From: Lysobacteraceae bacterium
GTDB lineage: Bacteria; Pseudomonadota; Gammaproteobacteria; Xanthomonadales; Rhodanobacteraceae
DNA length: 5,421 nucleotides
Direction of reading: 5' to 3'
Assembly (NCBI GenBank): GCA_018971925.1
Contig: JAGWZT010000162.1
Coordinates: forward strand, 1-5,421
Made by a program: the position numbers and the translations under genes. The notes under the pieces are model-generated. The model was not told the DNA's origin. It was given only the letters and a program-made list of their open reading frames with translations, and made no database searches. How positions within the stretch are numbered: position 1 is the stretch's first letter; each line of letters begins with the position of its first letter. Positions 1-5,421 of the stretch are shown piece by piece.

Positions 1-51
1 CCGGCCATGCCCTCGCCACATAGTCCACAGCCAATTTCATCCACTCCGAAC

Positions 52-57
52 GAGGAA
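52..57 (+). promoter_or_regulatory. Ribosome binding site of the FMN reductase gene
   Basis: A GAGGAA purine stretch ends 5 nt before the ATG at 63. This fits a Shine-Dalgarno element well and supports that start. The 50 bases further left are somewhat less GC-rich, but no convincing -35/-10 pair was seen, so the promoter is probably partly outside the window. Confidence 0.75.
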
Positions 58-62
58 ACAAC

Positions 63-620
63 ATGAGCAAGCAGCGTCCCGTCGTCGCGGTGCTGGTCGG
101 CAGCCTCCGCAAGGGTTCGTTCAACCGGCAACTGGCCCGCGCGCTGGGAGAGATCGCCGGTGAACGCGCTGATCTCCGCCACATCCGCATCGACGACCTG
201 CCGCTGTACAACCAGGATTTCGACGGTGACTATCCGGCCGTCTGCAAGCGCCTCAAGGACGAGATCAAGCAGGCCGACGCGGTGCTGTTCGTCACGCCGG
301 AATACAACCGCTCGATCCCGGGCGTGCTGAAAAATGCCATCGACATCGCCTCGCGGCCGTGGGGCACGAACTCCTTCGCGGGCAAGCCGGGTGCGGTGAT
401 CGGCACCTCGATGGGCGCCATCAGCACCGCCCTCGCACAACAGCACCTGCGCAACGTGTGCGTGTTCCTCGACATTCCGATGCTGCAGCAGCCCGAGGCC
501 TTCGTGCGCTACCAGGAGGGCCTGATCGCCGATGACGGCAGCGTCACCGACGAGAGCGTCGCCAACTTCCTCGGCAACTTCGTGGACAAGTACCTCGAAT
601 GGGTCGGCCGCTTCGTCTAG
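63..620 (+). CDS. NAD(P)H-dependent FMN reductase, ChrR/YieF type
   Basis: The 185-aa product is a cytoplasmic flavodoxin-fold flavoprotein of the NADPH-dependent FMN reductase family. Visible motifs are the phosphate-binding loop GSLRKGSFN (residues 13-21) after the first beta strand, PEYNRSIPG (79-87) followed by KNAID (90-94), and GTSMGA (114-119) ahead of a conserved QQHLRNV helix. These match E. coli ChrR/YieF in order and spacing, and the length is close to that protein's roughly 188 aa. Known relatives are FMN-binding dimers or tetramers that use NAD(P)H to reduce quinones, chromate or azo dyes. The physiological substrate here cannot be read from sequence. ArsH is a related but longer protein, and this is not ArsH. 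The gene stands alone on its strand and converges with the membrane-protein gene. The start is set by a strong ribosome binding site; the stop is TAG. Confidence 0.9.
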   Translation: MSKQRPVVAVLVGSLRKGSFNRQLARALGEIAGERADLRHIRIDDLPLYNQDFDGDYPAVCKRLKDEIKQADAVLFVTPEYNRSIPGVLKNAIDIASRPWGTNSFAGKPGAVIGTSMGAISTALAQQHLRNVCVFLDIPMLQQPEAFVRYQEGLIADDGSVTDESVANFLGNFVDKYLEWVGRFV

Positions 621-688
621 GCGCGGGTTGGATCACGGAAGGTGTTCCCGGATTGTCGATGGCCCGGGCGCTCGGCCCGCATGGCCGC

Positions 689-1108
689 TCAACGTCCCGC
701 TGTCGCGCCGTCCCCGCCGCCGTGGCGAGGGTGGTCGCGACGGTGGCAACGCCTTGGTGCCAGCGTGTACAGGCCGCCCAGGATCACGAACAGTGGCCAC
801 CAGATGCTCCAATCGAGATCGAGCAGGAACAACACGCCGACCAGCGCGACCGTTGCGCCGCAGAGGACATGGTGGGCGACATCCGCATCGAAGCTTCCGC
901 GTGCATGGAAGATGTCCCATGCACGCGCCAGCGGGGCGAAGGCCGCCAGCAGGACGAGCACGGCCCACCCGTTGCCATGCTCGAGGAATCCGAGCCGGTA
1001 GCCGAGGTTGTCGAGCAGGAACAGTACGCCAATCGCGATGATCGCGACGGCCGGGAAGATGCGCCAGCCGACGCGGGGTGACGGGTCGTTGCCTGGTTCG
1101 GTAGACAT
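689..1108 (-). CDS. Small four-helix membrane protein, LiaF-TM/DUF5668-like
   Basis: The 139-aa product has about four hydrophobic segments (roughly residues 15-33, 47-64, 80-97 and 101-117). The phrase GVLFLLD occurs at 27-33 and again at 91-97, each followed by a second helix, so the protein looks like two tandem two-helix units. This pattern (LG-type helix, LLDN, then W-P-L-rich helix) is typical of the LiaF N-terminal transmembrane/DUF5668 domain. LiaF-like proteins often modulate envelope-stress signalling, but a stand-alone membrane copy cannot be assigned that role, and the globular C-terminal LiaF domain is absent. The tail (118-139) is rich in Arg, His and Gly and probably cytoplasmic. 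The ATG at 1108 is preferred over upstream in-frame starts because GAGGGA lies about 10 nt before it and the upstream extension is hydrophilic and unlike the family. Transcription is divergent from prfB. Confidence 0.72.
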   Translation of the reverse strand: MSTEPGNDPSPRVGWRIFPAVAIIAIGVLFLLDNLGYRLGFLEHGNGWAVLVLLAAFAPLARAWDIFHARGSFDADVAHHVLCGATVALVGVLFLLDLDWSIWWPLFVILGGLYTLAPRRCHRRDHPRHGGGDGATAGR

Positions 1109-1166
1109 TCCGGCGAATTCCCTCGGGCGGTGGACCATGCTGGCCCGATCGCGGCCCGGATGCCAG

Positions 1167-1178
1167 TGACAGGTGTCA
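1167..1178. repeat. Perfect inverted repeat TGACA-GG-TGTCA, possible operator
   Basis: Two 5-bp arms are separated by GG, giving a dyad suited to a dimeric regulator. Its right arm overlaps a minus-strand TTGACA, so a bound protein could block transcription of the membrane-protein gene. It is too short to be a terminator. No regulator gene is visible in the window, and a 10-bp dyad can arise by chance. Confidence 0.3.
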
Positions 1179-1215
1179 ACCGGTGCTGCTGATGCATGCG
1201 CCCCAACCGCGGCTT

Positions 1216-1224
1216 TGCTACCAT
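1216..1224 (+). promoter_or_regulatory. Possible extended -10 element for the prfB cluster
   Basis: TGCTACCAT fits the TGnTAnnnT extended -10 pattern and sits 27 nt before the prfB ATG. No matching -35 is apparent 17 nt upstream, as is common for extended -10 promoters. The assignment is by eye only. Confidence 0.3.
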
Positions 1225-1251
1225 TCGCCTCTTTTCGCCGCATGACATTCC

Positions 1252-2383
1252 ATGATCGAAACCAACCCGATCCGCGCCCGCATCGCGGACCTGCGCGAAC
1301 GCGTCGAATCGCTTAGGGGGTATCTTTGACTACCCCGTCAAGCGCGAGCGTCTGGAAGAAGTAAGCCGCGAACTGGAAAACCCGAAGGTCTGGGACGATC
1401 CGCAGCGCGCGCAGGACCTGGGCCGCGAACGCGCGCGGCTTGCCGAATTCGTGGAGGGGCTCGACGGCATCAGCCATGGGCTCGATGACGCCGGCGAGTT
1501 GCTGGAATTGTCTGCCGACGAAGGCGATGACGCGTCGGTCGAAGCGGTGTCGCGCGACGTCGATCATCTCGAAACCCACATCGGCAAGCTCGAATTCCAG
1601 CGCATGTTCGCGGGCGAGATGGACTCTTCCAACGCGTTCGTGGACATCCAGGCGGGCGCCGGCGGCACCGAAGCGCAGGACTGGGCGGAAATGCTGCTGC
1701 GCATGTACCTGCGCTGGGCCGAGGATCGCGGCTGGCAGACCGAATTGCTGGAAGCCAGCGACGGCGAAGTCGCCGGCATCAAGTCTGCGACTTTCCGTGT
1801 TGCCGGGGATTACGCCTACGGCTGGCTCAAGACCGAGATCGGCGTGCACCGGCTGGTGCGCAAGTCGCCGTTCGATTCCGACAACCGCCGCCACACCAGT
1901 TTCGCGTCCGTCTTCGTGTCGCCGGAAGTCGACGACGACATCGACATCGAGATCAATCCGGCCGATTTGAGAACGGACGTCTATCGTTCGTCCGGCGCCG
2001 GCGGGCAGCACGTCAACAAGACCGAGTCGGCGGTGCGCATCACGCACGTGCCCTCCGGCATCGTGGTGGCGTGCCAGACCGAGCGCTCGCAGCACGCCAA
2101 CCGCGACCGCGCGATGAAGATGCTGCGCGCGAAGTTGTACGAAGCCGAGATGCAGCGGCGCAACGCCGAAAAGGCCGCGGTGGAAGCCACCAAGTCCGAC
2201 GTCGGCTGGGGCAACCAGATTCGCAACTACGTGCTGGACCAGTCGCGCATCAAGGATCTGCGCACCGGCGTCGAGCGCACCGATACCCAGCGCGTTCTGG
2301 ACGGCGACCTCGACGGATTCATCGAGGCCAGTTTGAAGATGGGGTTGGAGGCCGGCGCCAAGCGTGCCGATGCCCAGGGATAA
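1252..2383 (+). CDS. prfB: Peptide chain release factor 2 (RF2), with programmed +1 frameshift
   Basis: RF2 recognises UGA and UAA in the ribosomal A site and triggers peptidyl-tRNA hydrolysis. The coding sequence is joined: 1252-1326 (25 codons), then a +1 shift past the in-frame TGA at 1327-1329, then 1328-2383, giving 376 aa, slightly longer than E. coli RF2 (365). The zero-frame start MIETNPIRARIADL matches RF2 N-termini, and after the shift the protein continues DYPVKRERLEEV. The stop-codon-reading tripeptide SPF is at residues 205-207 and the catalytic GGQ at 250-252, the same numbering as in E. coli. Residue 246 is Ser. The helical N-terminal domain lies before about residue 110. ATG 1252 has no obvious Shine-Dalgarno; the nearby ATG at 1242 is out of frame. 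The stop is TAA, 5 nt before lysS. A caller that ignores the frameshift would start this gene at an internal GTG (1451) and lose the N-terminus. Confidence 0.97.
1315..1330 (+). promoter_or_regulatory. prfB: prfB programmed +1 frameshift site
   Basis: An internal Shine-Dalgarno-like AGGGGG (1315-1320) lies 3 nt before the slippery CTT (1324-1326), which is followed by TGA (1327-1329) and C (1330). This is the same arrangement as in E. coli prfB. The known mechanism is that low RF2 lets the ribosome pause at UGA, the internal SD pulls on 16S rRNA, and the Leu-tRNA slips from CUU to UUU so that GAC (Asp26) is read next. When RF2 is plentiful, termination at UGA yields a 25-residue peptide, giving negative autoregulation. 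Confidence 0.97.
2376..2380 (+). promoter_or_regulatory. lysS: Ribosome binding site of lysS, inside the prfB 3' end
   Basis: AGGGA ends immediately before the prfB TAA and 8 nt ahead of the lysS ATG at 2389. Its placement inside the last prfB codons suggests that ribosomes finishing prfB help load lysS. Confidence 0.6.
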
Positions 2384-2388
2384 GCGAA

Positions 2389-3906
<1,518 letters not shown>

Positions 3907-3910
3907 AGCC

Positions 3911-4210
3911 ATGTGGTACGTCATCACCGGCATCGATGTCGAACATTCGCTGGACAAGCGCAAGGCCGTGCGGCCGGCGCACGTCGCGCGCTTGCAGAAA
4001 TTGCTGGAGGAAGGCCGTCTGCTTCTGGCCGGACCGTTCCCCGCGATCGACGCGGAAGACCCAGGTCCGGCGGGGTTCAGCGGCAGCCTGATCATCGCCG
4101 AGTTCGATGACCTCGAAGCGGCCAGGGATTGGGCCGACCACGACCCTTATCGCGCGGCGGGCGTGTACCGCGAAGTGACGGTGCGGCCATTCCGCCAGAC
4201 CCTGCCGTGA
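3911..4210 (+). CDS. YciI-family protein
   Basis: The 99-aa protein has the size and ferredoxin-like pattern of the YciI family: opening strand MWYVITGID, the helix with RPAHVARLQKL (21-31), the LLLAGPFPA turn (37-45), SGSLIIAEFDD (58-67) and the DHDPYRAAGVYREVTVRPF ending (76-94). His24 and the DPY triplet (78-80) are the family's most recognisable positions. The conserved His has been proposed to be catalytic, but the biochemical function is not established. It starts 4 nt after the lysS stop with GAGG 9 nt upstream, and its stop overlaps the start of the BolA gene. It is therefore cotranscribed with translation genes, though that does not prove a role in translation. Confidence 0.9.
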   Translation: MWYVITGIDVEHSLDKRKAVRPAHVARLQKLLEEGRLLLAGPFPAIDAEDPGPAGFSGSLIIAEFDDLEAARDWADHDPYRAAGVYREVTVRPFRQTLP

Positions 4211-4458
4211 GTGCGGCGTCGATCGAGGACATCCGCGCGCGATTGCAGAAGGCGTTCGCGCCGACCGCGCTGGAAGTGATCGACGAAGGCCACCTGCACA
4301 TCGGCCATGCAGGCGAGGGCAGCGGACACTTCCGCGTGCGCATCGCCAGCGCCGCGTTCGCGGGCAAGACGCGCGTGCAGCAGCACCGGATGGTGTACGA
4401 CGCGCTGGCCGGGCTGATGGGACGCGGCATCCACGCGCTGGCGATCGAGGTGGGTTGA
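4207..4458 (+). CDS. BolA-family protein
   Basis: This 83-aa product starts at a GTG that overlaps the YciI stop in the four bases GTGA (4207-4210). No Shine-Dalgarno is seen, which fits translational coupling. The BolA signature is clear: ALEVIDEGHLHIGH (21-34), the SGHFRVRI strand (39-46), FAGKTRVQQHRMVYDAL (51-67) and the terminal IHALAIEV (75-82). His76 matches the conserved C-terminal His that in BolA-glutaredoxin complexes helps bind a [2Fe-2S] cluster; there is no Cys in the protein. Known relatives act with monothiol glutaredoxins in Fe-S trafficking or iron sensing, and some have been described as DNA-binding regulators. Which subgroup this belongs to (BolA, IbaG or another) cannot be settled by eye. 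A further upstream start at 4129 would add a 26-residue extension inside YciI with no family resemblance and was not used. Confidence 0.9.
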   Translation: MSAASIEDIRARLQKAFAPTALEVIDEGHLHIGHAGEGSGHFRVRIASAAFAGKTRVQQHRMVYDALAGLMGRGIHALAIEVG

Positions 4459-4466
4459 GCGGGCAA

Positions 4467-5421
4467 CTATGTTCGCGGCTCGACGGCTTGGCGCTCGTAC
4501 CAATTGCGACTGCGGTTGACCACGGCCACCACGGCAAGCATGACCGGTACCTCGATCAGCACGCCGACAACCGTGGCCAGTGCCGCGCCCGAAGTGAATC
4601 CGAACAGGCTGATCGCGGTCGCCACCGCGAGCTCGAAGAAATTGCTGGCACCGATCAGCGCGGAAGGACCGGCCACGCAGTGCGCCTCGCCCAGCCAGCG
4701 ATTGAGTCCATAGCCGAGGGTTGCATTGAACACGACCTGGATGGCGATCGGGACGGCCAGCAGCACGATCACCAACGGCTGCCGAACGATGGCTTCGCCC
4801 TGGAATCCGAACAACAGCACCAGCACGGCCAGCAACGCGACCAGCGTCCACGGTTGCGCGCGTTTCAGCGCTGCGTCCAGTGCCACGCGGCCGCGTCGCA
4901 ACAGGCGTACACGCAAAGCCTGTGCGATGGCCAGTGGCGCCACGATGTACAGCAGCACCGACAGCAACAGTGTCGTCCATGGAACATGGATGGCCGCGAC
5001 GCCCAGCAACAGCGCCACGATCGGCGCGAAGCCGAACACCATGATAGTGTCGTTCAGCGCAACCTGGGTCAGGGTGAAATTCGCTTCGCCGCGCACCAGC
5101 TGACTCCACACGAACACCATCGCCGTGCACGGCGCTGCAGCGAGCAGGATCAGGCCGGCGATGTAGCTGTCAAGTTGTGCCGCCGGCAGCCATCCCGCAA
5201 AGAGATGGCGCACGAAGATCCATCCGAGCAGCGCCATCGAGAAGGGTTTGACGGCCCAGTTCACGAACAGGGTGATGCCCATCCCGCGCCAGTGTCGGCG
5301 TACCGCGCTGAGCGCGCCGAAGTCCACGCGCATCAGCATCGGAACAATCATGATCCAGATGAGTACGCCGACTGGCAGGTTGATCTGCGCGACCTCGATT
5401 GCGCCTAGGGCGTGGAACACG
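4467..5421 (-). CDS. acr3: ACR3-family arsenite efflux transporter, 5' end outside window
   Basis: This inner-membrane permease exports As(III) (sometimes also Sb(III)) using the proton motive force; in many annotations it is called arsB, although unrelated to the ArsB fold. The frame is open to the right edge, so the start lies outside; 317 residues are visible, about nine of the usual ten helices, with only the first missing. Counting from GTG 5420, the signature Cys in AAPCTAMVFVWS is residue 98 (5127-5129), and the membrane Glu in VVGVLIEVPVM is residue 290 (4551-4553). Both correspond to residues shown to be essential in characterised ACR3 proteins. NFFELAVATAISLFG (260-274) is also diagnostic. 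The stop TAG at 4467 lies 8 bp from the BolA stop, in convergent orientation. No arsR or arsC is visible; they could lie beyond the right edge. Confidence 0.93.
   Translation of the reverse strand, partial: VFHALGAIEVAQINLPVGVLIWIMIVPMLMRVDFGALSAVRRHWRGMGITLFVNWAVKPFSMALLGWIFVRHLFAGWLPAAQLDSYIAGLILLAAAPCTAMVFVWSQLVRGEANFTLTQVALNDTIMVFGFAPIVALLLGVAAIHVPWTTLLLSVLLYIVAPLAIAQALRVRLLRRGRVALDAALKRAQPWTLVALLAVLVLLFGFQGEAIVRQPLVIVLLAVPIAIQVVFNATLGYGLNRWLGEAHCVAGPSALIGASNFFELAVATAISLFGFTSGAALATVVGVLIEVPVMLAVVAVVNRSRNWYERQAVEPRT

Larger units (their letters stand above)
1109..1251. promoter_or_regulatory. Divergent promoter region between the membrane-protein gene and prfB
   Basis: These 143 bp separate two divergent starts and must hold promoters for both. 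A perfect inverted repeat TGACA-GG-TGTCA lies at 1167-1178. The minus strand reads TTGACA at 1179-1174, a consensus-like -35, but no good -10 follows at 16-18 nt. On the plus strand, TGCTACCAT at 1216-1224 resembles an extended -10 and would give a prfB leader of about 20 nt. The location is well supported; the individual elements are inferred by eye. Confidence 0.5.

Noticed and set aside
1..66. Possible tail of an upstream + strand gene ending TGA at 64-66, overlapping the FMN reductase ATG as ATGA
   Set aside because: Only about 21 codons are visible, rich in Pro and Ser, with no recognisable family. The stretch also carries the reductase ribosome binding site and looks like a leader.
63..620. 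FMN reductase as ArsH, forming an arsenic system with the ACR3 gene
   Set aside because: Length and motifs fit ChrR/YieF better than the longer ArsH, and the two genes are separated by about 3.8 kb of housekeeping genes.
661..680. Hairpin CGGGC-GCTCG-GCCCG between the convergent first two genes, as a terminator
   Set aside because: The stem is only 5 bp (665-669 with 675-679) and no T-run follows on either strand. Short GC stems are common in such DNA.
532..1081. Plus-strand open frames running across the small membrane-protein gene
   Set aside because: Their products are Arg/Pro- or Gln/Glu-rich with no motif, while the opposite strand has a ribosome binding site, membrane helices and a repeated family pattern.
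1327..1329. In-frame TGA making prfB a pseudogene
   Set aside because: It is the conserved recoding stop, with the SD-like element and slippery codon in place and the remaining frame intact.
2071..2388. N-terminal extension of lysS by 106 codons
   Set aside because: The extension overlaps the 3' end of prfB in another frame. LysS from ATG 2389 is already the family's full 505 aa.
4455..5408. Plus-strand 317-codon open frame opposite the ACR3 gene
   Set aside because: The translation is a low-complexity His/Gln/Arg-rich string, the usual reverse image of a hydrophobic membrane protein. The minus-strand ACR3 motifs are decisive.

Overview
This 5.4 kb window is GC-rich, densely coding bacterial chromosome. 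The prfB-lysS pair with a short programmed-frameshift leader, plus the wording of the LysS protein, point to a gammaproteobacterium, most likely of the Xanthomonadales/Lysobacterales. That placement rests on remembered family resemblance and no search was run. No mobile elements, CRISPR arrays, rRNA or tRNA genes were seen.

Layout, left to right: (1) a ChrR/YieF-type NAD(P)H-dependent FMN reductase on the + strand (63-620) with a good ribosome binding site. (2) A small four-helix membrane protein of the LiaF-TM/DUF5668 type on the - strand (689-1108), convergent with gene 1 and built from two similar hairpin units. (3) A 143-bp divergent intergenic region (1109-1251) containing a perfect TGACA-GG-TGTCA inverted repeat and a possible extended -10 element. 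(4) A tight + strand cluster (1252-4458): prfB (release factor 2, made by a programmed +1 frameshift at an in-frame UGA at codon 26), lysS (lysyl-tRNA synthetase), a YciI-family protein and a BolA-family protein. Gaps are 5 nt and 4 nt, followed by a 4-nt overlap, so this is almost certainly one transcription unit. (5) An ACR3-family arsenite efflux permease on the - strand (4467 to beyond the right edge). It converges on the cluster with only 8 bp between stop codons and lacks its first helix only because the window ends.

Functionally, prfB and lysS are core translation genes: one ends translation at UGA/UAA and the other charges tRNA-Lys. RF2 controls its own synthesis through the frameshift, and this may also affect the downstream genes. 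YciI and BolA ride behind them as small accessory proteins. BolA family members usually work with monothiol glutaredoxins in Fe-S handling, while YciI has no settled role. The flavin reductase and the arsenite pump are stress or detoxification genes that share the neighbourhood but not an operon. Nothing here amounts to a clear undescribed system. The most instructive signals are the textbook recoding site, the YciI-BolA coupling and the palindrome in the divergent promoter region.
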